Assembly (NCBI GenBank): GCA_028688995.1
Contig: JAQTXB010000002.1
Span: forward strand, 124,001 to 188,000
From: Aliarcobacter sp.
GTDB taxonomy: Bacteria; Campylobacterota; Campylobacteria; Campylobacterales; Arcobacteraceae
Direction of reading: 5' to 3'
DNA: 64,000 nucleotides
In this document: positions 35,687 through 44,215 of the stretch, piece after piece
Layout: every line of letters starts with the position of its first letter
How positions within the stretch are numbered: position 1 is the stretch's first letter
Notes under the pieces: generated by a model
Told to the model about the DNA's origin: nothing
Databases searched by the model: none
Seen by the model: the letters and a program-made list of their open reading frames with translations, nothing else
Program-made: the position numbers and the translations under genes

Positions 35687-36282
35687 AAGGCCAAAAAGTT
35701 TTTAATACCAGTAAATACGATTTGAGCTGAAAGTGCAGCTAAAATAAGTCCAGTAATTTTTGATATAACTTGAAGTCCATGTTTTCCAATAATTTTTTCT
35801 AAAAAACTTGAGGTATATAACATTAAACCAATTGATAAAACTGCTAAAAGTAAAGACAAACTTCCCATAAACATAGAAGATGTATTATCAAAAGTCGCAC
35901 CCATTACAAGTAAAATACCTGTTGTTCCAGGTCCAATTATCATAGGAATTGATAAAGGTACAACTGCCACTTGGGAAATATCTTTATGTCCTACTTTTGA
36001 ACTGTGTTCAGTTCCTTTTACTAAATCAACTGCTGTTAAAAATAGTAAAGCACCAGCTCCTATTCTAAATGCATCTAAAGTTATTCCAAAAATTGAGAAA
36101 ATGTATTTGCCAAAAAAAAGCAAAATCAAACTTATAATAGTTACTGAAATTGTAACTTTTATAGCTAAGGCTTTTCTTTGTCCTACCGTTGCATCTTGTG
36201 TAATTGTTAAAAACATTGTTAAGACAAAAAATGGTGTCATTAAGAAAAATATTTTTAAAAATGTTGAAATAAAAATTTCCAT
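35683..36282 (-). CDS. MarC-family integral membrane protein
   Basis: The 199-residue, six-span membrane protein belongs to the MarC/UPF0056 family. Typical features are the FLMTPFFVLTMFLTI first helix, a DAFRIGAGALLFLTAVDLV block and the AVVPLSIPMIIGPG core. The function of the family is unsettled; the old link to antibiotic resistance was not confirmed. It is translationally coupled to cobU, an unusual place for MarC, and might hint at vitamin or metal transport (inference only). Confidence 0.88.
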   Translation of the reverse strand: MEIFISTFLKIFFLMTPFFVLTMFLTITQDATVGQRKALAIKVTISVTIISLILLFFGKYIFSIFGITLDAFRIGAGALLFLTAVDLVKGTEHSSKVGHKDISQVAVVPLSIPMIIGPGTTGILLVMGATFDNTSSMFMGSLSLLLAVLSIGLMLYTSSFLEKIIGKHGLQVISKITGLILAALSAQIVFTGIKNFLAL

Positions 36283-36295
36283 AAACTATCCTATT

Positions 36296-36916
36296 CTAAA
36301 AATATTTTTTAATTGTTTGCGTCCAAAGTTTATAAGCTCTTCCATTTAAATGTAGTTCATCATAAGAAAACTCATTTTTTAGAATTTTATTTGGTGCTAA
36401 TATCTTATTTAAATCTATAAAAGTTAAACTATTTTCTTTTGCATAACTTTTTAATTTTTCATTTAAAACTTCAACTTTTTCATTGTATTTTGAAGGTTTA
36501 CCCTCTCCCACAAAAAGTGTTGATTGAATATAAACTTTTATGCCTTTTTGTTGTAAGTTTTCAATGATTTTTAGGTAATTTGAAAAAACATAATCAACAG
36601 ATTTTTCTTGAAAAAAATCATTTATTCCTATCATTATAAAAGCTTTTTCAAGATTTTTATTTACACTATTTAATCTATCTATTACACCATCTGTTGTATC
36701 TCCAGCGATTCCTCTATTTTGTATTAAACTATTGTTTAATAACTCATTCCATAAACCACCATCAGTTATGGAATCTCCTATCATCACTGTATTATATTTA
36801 TCATTTTGTTCTAACATTTCAAATTGACTCTTTTTATGTAAATAATATGGATCTAAATTGGCAGTTGCAAATGCAAAACTTGCTAATAAAGATAAACTAA
36901 TAATTATATTTTTCAA
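36296..36916 (-). CDS. SGNH/GDSL-family hydrolase with signal peptide
   Basis: The 206-residue exported esterase-type protein has a signal peptide (MKNIIISLSLLASFAFA) and the GDSL motif VMIGDSITDGG (nucleophile serine near residue 48). Block II is RGIAGDTTDG (conserved Gly), block III has IMIGINDF (Asn), and block V is DELHLNGRAY with the Asp-x-x-His pair. The acyl substrate in the periplasm is not known. It lies between cobT and marC, 16 bases from each neighbour or less, so it is operonic. Confidence 0.87.
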   Translation of the reverse strand: MKNIIISLSLLASFAFATANLDPYYLHKKSQFEMLEQNDKYNTVMIGDSITDGGLWNELLNNSLIQNRGIAGDTTDGVIDRLNSVNKNLEKAFIMIGINDFFQEKSVDYVFSNYLKIIENLQQKGIKVYIQSTLFVGEGKPSKYNEKVEVLNEKLKSYAKENSLTFIDLNKILAPNKILKNEFSYDELHLNGRAYKLWTQTIKKYF

Positions 36917-36932
36917 GGTTTTCTCCTATAAA

Positions 36933-37997
36933 TTATCCTAAAAAACTCTCTATTTTATTTGTAACTTGCTCTTTAGTTAAACCATTAATTGCTGCATAAC
37001 ATAAAGCGCCACCACAACCAACACCTTCTTTTGCTTCACCTTGATCATAAAGTTTAAGTGCAGGATGATTTGAAAGTGAAAAATCAAAATCACTCGCATA
37101 AGCATTTATAGGAAAATCAAGTTGCTCTAAAAGTGCTTTGATATTTGAGTTTTCATCTTTATTTATCCATTTTGTGGTACTTAGTGCAAGATTTGAAGAA
37201 TCAATTTCACCCTCCATACTTCTTAAAACAGAATTTACAACAAGTAAAACAGCAGCCATTTGAGTTCCACCTGCAAGGATAATTTTCAGATTATTTACCC
37301 TACTTCCAAGTATAAATCCTGCATTAAAAATAATCATATTATCACTTACACTTGAAAGAATTTCAAATAAATCACCAGTTAAATCAACTCTTTTTAAAGC
37401 TTTTTCGATTGTTTGATTTTTTATATCACTTGGATTATCTTTATATGAACTTGAAAAATATCCCTCACATTCATAAGATAGAGCTAAAGCAGTTGCATTT
37501 GCTGTTGTAGTTCCAGCTGGAATTGATTCAGATAAAATTACATAATCATCAGAAGTTTGAAAATTTTGACCAAACTCAATACCTTTTTGGAAAACTTCTA
37601 ATGCTGGGATTTTTGCACCATCATCAATTCTATTACTTGGCTTAATTGCAAAATTATGAATTTTAAAATAATCAATTTGAGGAATAACATCTAAACCTAA
37701 ATTTAAAATTTCTATATTTGAATATGGATTTAATTCATGAACTGCTCTTGTTATTAGTGCTGGTGTTGGTACACCCTTTGGTGTTTGAGCAATATCTGGC
37801 ATTGACCTTACTTCTTTTGTACATAAAAACTCAGCATCAAGTGTAGGCGTTAAATATAATTTACCAGGAATACCAGCTTGAGAAATATTTGGAATCTCAC
37901 AAGTTTTTGTTACACTTGCACTTAATAAAAATGTAGCTTTTTTACCTCTTAAAAATTCTAAAAAATCTACTTTTCCTAAAATTGTTTCAAAGTTCAT
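36933..37997 (-). CDS. cobT: Nicotinate mononucleotide:dimethylbenzimidazole phosphoribosyltransferase-type protein (archaeal/cyanobacterial CobT form)
   Basis: The 354-residue protein belongs to the CobT superfamily, in the long TIGR00303-like branch. The segment SESIPAGTTTANATALAL near residue 158 and the glycine-rich site GEAKEGVGCGGALCY near residue 327, with the likely catalytic Glu, are diagnostic. It would activate the lower ligand for alpha-ribazole formation used by CobS. It is the first gene of the minus-strand run that continues to the SDR at 32154. The exact base used is unknown. Confidence 0.85.
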   Translation of the reverse strand: MNFETILGKVDFLEFLRGKKATFLLSASVTKTCEIPNISQAGIPGKLYLTPTLDAEFLCTKEVRSMPDIAQTPKGVPTPALITRAVHELNPYSNIEILNLGLDVIPQIDYFKIHNFAIKPSNRIDDGAKIPALEVFQKGIEFGQNFQTSDDYVILSESIPAGTTTANATALALSYECEGYFSSSYKDNPSDIKNQTIEKALKRVDLTGDLFEILSSVSDNMIIFNAGFILGSRVNNLKIILAGGTQMAAVLLVVNSVLRSMEGEIDSSNLALSTTKWINKDENSNIKALLEQLDFPINAYASDFDFSLSNHPALKLYDQGEAKEGVGCGGALCYAAINGLTKEQVTNKIESFLG

Positions 37998-38181
37998 TTG
38001 AACCCTTTTTTAATAATTTTTGGGAAGTATATCAAATGTTAGATAAATGCCTATTTTATAGTAAATGATTAAAATGTAATATCTTTATTAAAAATAGTGA
38101 ATAATTATTCATTTTAAAATATTTTAAACCTTATTGTAACCTAAAAATAATATAATATAAAAAATTCATTAGGAGGATTTT

Positions 38182-39588
38182 ATGTCTAGTCAAAAAATTA
38201 AAATGATTATACCTATTTTGGTAATATTAATTTTATGGTTTATTCCTGCACCTGAGGGTTTAACAGCTAATGCTTGGCATTTCTTAGCAATATTTTTTGC
38301 CGTTGTAGTTGGTCTAATTCTTGAGCCAGTTCCAGCAGCACTTGTTGGATTTACAGGTATTTCATTAGTTGCCCTTTTAGGGTTAATGGGAAGCCCAAAA
38401 GATGGTATCACTTGGGCATTATCAGGGTTTTCAAATAGTGTTATTTGGTTAATCTTTGCAGCATTTATGTTTGCACTTGGATATAGAAAAACAGGTCTTG
38501 GTAAAAGAGTATCTTTACTTATGATTAAATATATGGGTAAAAGTTCACTTGGTCTTGGTTATGCAGTTGCATTTTCAGATTTAATATTAGCACCATTTAT
38601 GCCATCAAATACAGCAAGAAGTGGTGGTTCAGTTTTCCCAGTTGCTATCAATATTCCACATATTTTTGATTCGTGGCCAGATAAGGACCCAAGAAAACTT
38701 GGTGCTTATATTAGTTGGGTAGCAATTGCAACTACTTGTATTACAAGTTCAATGTTTTTAACTGCTCTTGCTCCAAATCTTTTAGCAGTTGATTTAATCA
38801 CTAAAAGTTCAGGACATGCTATCACTTGGGTTGAATGGGCATCAGTTATGTTACCTCTTATGATTCCACTTTTTTTACTAACTCCTTGGTTAACTTATGT
38901 TGTTTATCCACCAACTCAAAAACAATCTCCTGAAGCTCCAGCTTGGGCAGCAGAAGAACTTAAAACATTAGGTGCAGTTACTTTTAAAGAGTATTTAATG
39001 GCTGGACTTGCAACTGTTGCACTTATTTTATGGATATTTGGAAAAGAGTTTGGTGTTGATTCAACAACAGTAGCTATTTCAATTGTTGCAGTTATGGTTT
39101 TAACAAATGTTATTACTTGGGATGATTTAATTTCAAATAAAGCAGCATTTGACGTATTAATTTGGTTCTCATCATTAGTTGCTATGGCATCTGGACTTCA
39201 AAAAGTTGGTGTTTTAGCTTGGATTGGAACAAATACACAAGCAATGTTATCAGGGATGGCTCCGACAACTCTTATTATTTCATTACTTGTTTTATTTTTC
39301 ATATTACACTACTTTTTTGCAAGTGTTACAGCACATGTTACTGCATTAGTTCCTATATTTATGACAATTGCAGTTAGTCTTTTAACTCCTGAACAAGTAA
39401 TTCCATTTACTATTATTTTAGCGGGAAGCCTTGGTGTTATGGGAATTATCACTCCTTATGGAACTGGACCTTCTCCAATTTGGTATGGTGCTGGATATAT
39501 TTCTCAAGCTAGATGGTGGGCTTTAGGAGCGATATTTGGTGGTTTATATCTAGGTGTTATGATTTTAGGTGCATTTATATTTATTTAG
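38182..39588 (+). CDS. DASS-family divalent anion:sodium symporter
   Basis: The 468-residue carrier has about 11-12 spans. Two conserved Ser-Asn-Thr-type clamp loops of the DASS family are seen as MPSNTARSGG (near residue 144) and ITPYGTGPSP (near residue 424). Related proteins move C4-dicarboxylates, 2-oxoglutarate, tartrate or citrate. AGGAGG (38171-38176) before ATG 38182 is a strong ribosome site, with a TATAAT-like box near 38150. It is monocistronic with a hairpin after the stop. The substrate cannot be fixed from sequence alone. Confidence 0.88.
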   Translation: MSSQKIKMIIPILVILILWFIPAPEGLTANAWHFLAIFFAVVVGLILEPVPAALVGFTGISLVALLGLMGSPKDGITWALSGFSNSVIWLIFAAFMFALGYRKTGLGKRVSLLMIKYMGKSSLGLGYAVAFSDLILAPFMPSNTARSGGSVFPVAINIPHIFDSWPDKDPRKLGAYISWVAIATTCITSSMFLTALAPNLLAVDLITKSSGHAITWVEWASVMLPLMIPLFLLTPWLTYVVYPPTQKQSPEAPAWAAEELKTLGAVTFKEYLMAGLATVALILWIFGKEFGVDSTTVAISIVAVMVLTNVITWDDLISNKAAFDVLIWFSSLVAMASGLQKVGVLAWIGTNTQAMLSGMAPTTLIISLLVLFFILHYFFASVTAHVTALVPIFMTIAVSLLTPEQVIPFTIILAGSLGVMGIITPYGTGPSPIWYGAGYISQARWWALGAIFGGLYLGVMILGAFIFI

Positions 39589-39593
39589 AAAAA

Positions 39594-39622
39594 AAGGTTT
39601 TCTCTAAATTAGAGAAAACCTT
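39594..39622. terminator. Hairpin terminator between convergent genes
   Basis: AAGGTTTTCTCTAA (39594-39607) and TTAGAGAAAACCTT (39609-39622) form a near-perfect palindrome with at least 11 pairable bases. The right arm holds the first two bases of the complement of the alarmone synthetase stop. An A run precedes it, so minus readthrough ends in a T run, which favours termination of both genes. Confidence 0.85.
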
Positions 39623-40667
39623 AAATATTAATTTCTGAATATACCTTTTCTAATTCAGTTAAAAATTCATCTGATATATAAAAATTATTCATATAAGATT
39701 GTTTTGCCTCTAAATCATTCAGTTCTAAAAATAAAACATTACATAAATAATAATAGGATACCCCTTTTGGGAAAATATCTGTTTTACTCTTCAATAAAAA
39801 TGCTTTTGCAAATTTCTCAATAGTTGATTTTTTAGATATAAGTAATTCTTTTAATTTCTTTATTGTTTTTATATTAAAGAATAATAATCTATCCAAATTC
39901 AAAGACAAACCATCAATATTAATTTCTGTATATAAACTAGATTTTGAAATAAAATTATCTAATTCATGTACATTTCTACTTTCTTCTGTAAATAATATTA
40001 AACTATTAAGATTTAAATCTGTTTGAAATAATTCTTCTTTATTACTTTTTATTTTTGCTTCGTATTCATTTATAGATCTTTTAATTTCACAAAAGCTTTC
40101 ATCTGCTGTTTCTAATAAACCAGCAATCCTAGAAAACTTTCTTTTTAATTCTTTTGGAATTTCAAATGAGCTTTTATATCCTATATCATGTTCTATTTCT
40201 GCCCAAGCATGTTGTAATATACTTCTAATCTGTATTTCAAATTTTATATTCTCATATTTTTTATATTCAGGTAAAGATAATCTATTTGAAGAAATACTAC
40301 ACACAAGATGATAAGATGAATAACCAAATTTATCTGATTCTAAAATTGCTTTTTTATTTATAGAATTTTCTTCATCTATATCAAACTCTTTTCTTATGAT
40401 TTCAACAATTTTCTGAACATCATCTTCAAAATATGAGATTATTCTACAACCAATAATATCAGTTATTTCACTTATGCTTGAATATTTTCCATCTTTATTA
40501 TTGATTTTTTTTTCAAGACTATTTTGTTCTTTTACTCTGCTAGAAATATCATGATAATTTACATTTGATAGAAGTAACTCTTTTATTAAAACAACTATTT
40601 TATTTTGTAAATTATTATACAATTCTTTATTTTCATTATATTTTTTTAAAATCTCAACTTTACTCAT
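39621..40667 (-). CDS. RelA/SpoT-type alarmone synthetase with unassigned C-terminal half
   Basis: The 348-residue protein has an intact (p)ppGpp synthetase fold at residues ~15-200 and no HD hydrolase. Key residues are R44-x-K46-xxx-S50-xxx-K54, D70IIGCR75, the substrate loop GYSSYH (116-121) and ExQxR at E144-R148, followed by HAWAEIEHD. The C-terminal ~150 residues are helical and do not look like TGS or ACT domains of long Rel proteins. It stands alone. It may be a housekeeping small synthetase or a toxic synthetase (toxSAS-like), though no antitoxin gene overlaps it. Confidence 0.85.
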   Translation of the reverse strand: MSKVEILKKYNENKELYNNLQNKIVVLIKELLLSNVNYHDISSRVKEQNSLEKKINNKDGKYSSISEITDIIGCRIISYFEDDVQKIVEIIRKEFDIDEENSINKKAILESDKFGYSSYHLVCSISSNRLSLPEYKKYENIKFEIQIRSILQHAWAEIEHDIGYKSSFEIPKELKRKFSRIAGLLETADESFCEIKRSINEYEAKIKSNKEELFQTDLNLNSLILFTEESRNVHELDNFISKSSLYTEINIDGLSLNLDRLLFFNIKTIKKLKELLISKKSTIEKFAKAFLLKSKTDIFPKGVSYYYLCNVLFLELNDLEAKQSYMNNFYISDEFLTELEKVYSEINI

Positions 40668-40772
40668 ATTCTTAATTCCATTTTAATAATTAATAACTAT
40701 CCCAAGATTATAACGAATAAATATATATTTTTATTAATATCATTATCCAGATAGAAATTTTATTTCTCTCTT

Positions 40773-41519
40773 TTAAATAATTGTTTGATAAATCAAAACA
40801 TTCGCTATTAAAAACAATACTATTTTTACAACTTTTCTATAACTCTCTTGTGGAATTTTATTTTTTAATTTAAGTCCTATAAACATTGCAAATACTACAA
40901 CTATCAAACTACTAAATGAAGTAGTTAATAACTCTAGATTAAATGAACCATGAAGTGTAAATAAAACTATTTGAATTACTTTTCCAAATAAAAAACATAA
41001 GTTTGTTGATTGGATTATCTCTTTTTTTGTATGTTTTGATTCAAGGCAATAGATTATTAGAATTGAAGCCATAACATTTGTTAAACCTCCAATTATTCCA
41101 GCAATCAAACCAAATATAATCATTGACAAAGTTTTCTTTTCTCTAATCCAAACCATCTCTATTTTAAATTTTTGAATAAATAGATATAAGAATATTGAAA
41201 GAGCTAATAATACTTTAAAAAATTCTGAACTACTATATATTAATATCTGAGTACCAATTGCACTTCCTATCATGCCAATAATTGCTAAGGGATAAAATCT
41301 TTTTATAGCTTGTAAAAAATTTCCCTCACTATATATGCTAATTAAATTAATTAAAAGTGTTGGAATTGCAATATATAAAATAGCAGTTTTCATGTCTGTA
41401 ACCATTACTAAAAGAGGAGTAGCAATCATTGGAAAACCAAAACCAACAGTTCCATGAACTAAAGAAGAAATAAAAATTATACTTGAAAGAGCGATTAAAA
41501 AATCTGTGTTTATATCCAT
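40773..41519 (-). CDS. TauE/SafE-family sulfite/organosulfonate exporter
   Basis: The 248-residue protein has about eight spans and two internal repeats, each with the family glycine motif: SLVHGTVGFGFPMIATPLL near residue 20 and IAGIIGGLTNVMASILI near residue 138. Members export sulfite, sulfoacetate or related anions. It lies alone on minus between the alarmone synthetase and dsbD. The substrate is not defined by context. Confidence 0.86.
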   Translation of the reverse strand: MDINTDFLIALSSIIFISSLVHGTVGFGFPMIATPLLVMVTDMKTAILYIAIPTLLINLISIYSEGNFLQAIKRFYPLAIIGMIGSAIGTQILIYSSSEFFKVLLALSIFLYLFIQKFKIEMVWIREKKTLSMIIFGLIAGIIGGLTNVMASILIIYCLESKHTKKEIIQSTNLCFLFGKVIQIVLFTLHGSFNLELLTTSFSSLIVVVFAMFIGLKLKNKIPQESYRKVVKIVLFLIANVLIYQTII

Positions 41520-41580
41520 AATAAATCCTAAAAGATTTATTATAGGTAAATTTGTTTTAAGTTAAGAAAAAAAATCTTTT

Positions 41581-43320
41581 TTAAAAATCTTTATTTATGA
41601 TTTCTAAAAAATCTTTTGGATTTTTATATCCAACAATTTTTGACGATTTTACTTCATTTTTGTTTTTGTCCCAAAAGATAATTCCAGGAGGTCCAACTAT
41701 TCCAAACATCTTTTGTAAAGCTTTATCTTCATCATCATTTAAAGTCACATCAGCTTGTAAAAGCGTAAAGTTTTGAAGTTTTTTAATAACTTCCTCATCT
41801 TTAAATGTTATCTCTTCAAACTCTTTACAAGCCACACACCAAGAAGCCCAAAAATCTAAAAGTACAGGTTTATCTGACTCTTTAATTGCTTGATTTAACT
41901 CTTCAATATTTTTAATTTTTTTAAAAACCAATCTTTCACTTGAAGATTGAACAGTTGTTGATGAAGTAAATTTTTCCAAAGGATTTAAAGGATTTGTAGC
42001 ACCACTTACGGCTCCCACAAATAAAATCACACCTAAAAGAAAAATCACAACTGTAATTAATTGAGCAAGAATATGTTTATAAATTTTTAAATAAACTGCA
42101 CTTCCAAGAAGTAAAATAGCCCATAAATAGATAATTACTCTTGCATCTAAAACTCTATCAAGAAGCCAAATAGCAACTCCTAACATTACAATTCCAAAGA
42201 TTCTAGTGATTCCTTCCATCCAACCACCAGGTTTTGGCATAAATTTACCAGCACCAAGTCCTATAAGTAATAAAGGAACTCCCATTCCTAAACTCATTAC
42301 AAATAAAGCCAATCCACCTAAAAGTGCATTACCTGTTTGACCAATATAAACTAAAGCACCTGCAAGTGGTGGAGCAACACAAGGTCCAACAATTAAAGCT
42401 GATAAAAATCCCATAATTGCAATTCCTGCTATTCCTTGTTTCTCTTTTCCATCTGTAGTTTTATTTAATCTTGTTTGTAAACTTTGAGGAAGTTTTATCT
42501 CAAAATAACCAAACATTGAAAATGCAAGTGCTACAAAGATAAGAGCAAAAGCTACTAAAACATAAGGATTTTGAAGTGCCACTTGTAAGTTTGCTCCAAA
42601 AACTCCTGCAATTACTCCTGCAATTGTATAAGCCACACTCATTGAAAGTACATACACTAAAGATAAAAAGAATCCACGACTAGCGGTCATACTCTCTTTT
42701 TGCGATGCTCCTACAATAATAGAAGATAAAATTGGAATCATAGGGAAAACACAAGGAGTTAAAGATAATAATAATCCAAATCCAAAAAATGTGATTAAAA
42801 CAAATAAGAGATTTCCATCTTTTAAACTAGATGCAATTGAATCTGTTTCATTTAATGAAACTGTTTTCCCCTCTTCTTTTTTAACTTCAACTTTTGAAGT
42901 TTTTGTTTCAAGAGTTAATAAATATTTTTCACTAATAGGAGCATAACAAAGGCCTAGTTTTGAACAACCTTGAAATTTTACTTCTATTTCATACTGCGTT
43001 GATTCAACTTTTGATTTTAATAGTTCATAAGGAATAGTTAAATTCAAATCATCGAAATGAACAATAAACTCTTCATACGCAACTGGTTTTGGAACATTTA
43101 ACTCTTTTGTTATCTCAATTTTTTCAGGTTTAGTGATAAAAACTTTTAATTTATCATCATATAAATAAATATCTTTCCCAAGTTTTAATTTAAAATCTAA
43201 ACTATCTTGATTTTTTGTAAAAATTGGGATAAAAGCTTCATTTGGTTCTAAAAACGATTGATTTAATCCAGCAGAAAATGAATATATAAAAATAGCTAAT
43301 AGTAGTAAAATCTTTTTCAT
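41581..43320 (-). CDS. dsbD: Thiol:disulfide interchange protein DsbD
   Basis: The 579-residue three-domain protein passes electrons from cytoplasmic thioredoxin to the periplasm. A signal peptide (1-18) and a periplasmic alpha domain with the redox pair in GCSKLGLCYAP (near residue 118) lead to a membrane domain of about eight spans with the cysteines TPCVFP and GPCVAPP. A C-terminal thioredoxin-like domain has WCVAC (C495, C498). It sits 3 bases downstream of a periplasmic thioredoxin gene, likely its partner. It may feed cytochrome c or disulfide repair. Confidence 0.95.
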   Translation of the reverse strand: MKKILLLLAIFIYSFSAGLNQSFLEPNEAFIPIFTKNQDSLDFKLKLGKDIYLYDDKLKVFITKPEKIEITKELNVPKPVAYEEFIVHFDDLNLTIPYELLKSKVESTQYEIEVKFQGCSKLGLCYAPISEKYLLTLETKTSKVEVKKEEGKTVSLNETDSIASSLKDGNLLFVLITFFGFGLLLSLTPCVFPMIPILSSIIVGASQKESMTASRGFFLSLVYVLSMSVAYTIAGVIAGVFGANLQVALQNPYVLVAFALIFVALAFSMFGYFEIKLPQSLQTRLNKTTDGKEKQGIAGIAIMGFLSALIVGPCVAPPLAGALVYIGQTGNALLGGLALFVMSLGMGVPLLLIGLGAGKFMPKPGGWMEGITRIFGIVMLGVAIWLLDRVLDARVIIYLWAILLLGSAVYLKIYKHILAQLITVVIFLLGVILFVGAVSGATNPLNPLEKFTSSTTVQSSSERLVFKKIKNIEELNQAIKESDKPVLLDFWASWCVACKEFEEITFKDEEVIKKLQNFTLLQADVTLNDDEDKALQKMFGIVGPPGIIFWDKNKNEVKSSKIVGYKNPKDFLEIINKDF

Positions 43321-43323
43321 TTA

Positions 43324-43692
43324 TTATCTTAATTTAAAATTTTCTTTAGATGCTTCAAGTAACTCTTCAGAAGTTAAAACCCCAACATAATCTTTTACTA
43401 CTTTACCATTTTTAAAATATATTATAGTTGGTAATCTAGAAACTCCATATTTTTTTGCAAGAGTTGATTCATCATCAACATTCACTTTATAAACTTGAAC
43501 ATTATCTGGTTTTGTAATATCAAAATCCTCAAAATTATTTGCAACAATTTTACAAGGAGGACACCATGGGGCATAAAAATCCACTATTACATTTTTATCT
43601 TTTATTTTATCTTCAAAATTATTTATATTTAACTCTTCATATGCGAAAAGTGTCATTACACTAACTAAAAACACTAAAAATATCTTTTTCAT
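43324..43692 (-). CDS. Periplasmic thioredoxin-family protein
   Basis: The 122-residue protein has a signal peptide (MKKIFLVFLVSVMTLFA) and one thioredoxin domain. The active site is APWCPPC (C44, C47), with cis-proline segment RLPTIIYF. Its export and its position 3 bases before dsbD suggest that it is reduced by DsbD. The CPPC dipeptide differs from CGPC of cytoplasmic Trx, which makes a specialised reductant role more likely. Confidence 0.92.
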   Translation of the reverse strand: MKKIFLVFLVSVMTLFAYEELNINNFEDKIKDKNVIVDFYAPWCPPCKIVANNFEDFDITKPDNVQVYKVNVDDESTLAKKYGVSRLPTIIYFKNGKVVKDYVGVLTSEELLEASKENFKLR

Positions 43693-43836
43693 TATTTACC
43701 TTTTAATTTTTTTTATTATATTTAATATTTGTAAAGAGTTTGTTTACATTAATTTTTATAATTATATGTTTGTTTAAATATATAAGATTTTATTATAGAT
43801 TATATGTTAATATTCAATTTTATTAAAAGGAATTAT

Positions 43837-44193
43837 ATGAATAATTTAGTTGATTTACAGCCTAAAATAGTTGAAAAAATGATAGAAGATAATATTGTAA
43901 TGATTGATGTGAGAAGAGAAGATGAATTCAAAAGAACGGGTGTTATTAAAAATGCTCATCTTATAACTTTTTTTGATGAATTTGGAGATTATGATATTGA
44001 AAAATGGATGAGTGAATTTGAAAAACTTGTAACTTCAAAAGATCAAACTTTTGTTTTAATTTGTGCTCATGCAAATAGAACTAGAAATATTGGAAATTTT
44101 TTAATAGAGCAAGGTTACAAAAATACAGCTCATCTATATGGTGGTATGGCTTTATGGGCCCAAGAGTTAAGAGAAACTATCCCTTATAAATAG
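43837..44193 (+). CDS. Rhodanese-like sulfurtransferase domain protein
   Basis: The 118-residue single-domain rhodanese has the N-terminal strand MIDVRREDEF and the active-site loop ICAHANRTRNIGNFL, with catalytic cysteine followed by an Arg. The frame opens at ATG 43804, but I chose ATG 43837 (MNNLVDLQPK) because AAAGGAA precedes it. It would transfer sulfane sulfur to thiol acceptors. It is convergent with the aspartoacylase-family gene. Confidence 0.87.
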   Translation: MNNLVDLQPKIVEKMIEDNIVMIDVRREDEFKRTGVIKNAHLITFFDEFGDYDIEKWMSEFEKLVTSKDQTFVLICAHANRTRNIGNFLIEQGYKNTAHLYGGMALWAQELRETIPYK

Positions 44194-44215
44194 AGTAAAA
44201 TATCTTTACTCTATT
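44189..44215. terminator. Hairpin overlapping both convergent stop codons
   Basis: AATAGAGTAAA (44189-44199) and TTTACTCTATT (44205-44215) pair perfectly over 11 bp around ATATC. The left arm includes the rhodanese stop TAG (44191-44193), and the right arm on minus includes the aspartoacylase-family stop TAA (44208-44206). It is the same design as 2034-2059. Confidence 0.8.

Noticed and set aside
37998-38181. Cobalamin riboswitch upstream of cobT
   Set aside because: No B12-box-like conserved segment or suitable helices were found; the gap is only AT-rich promoter DNA for two divergent genes.
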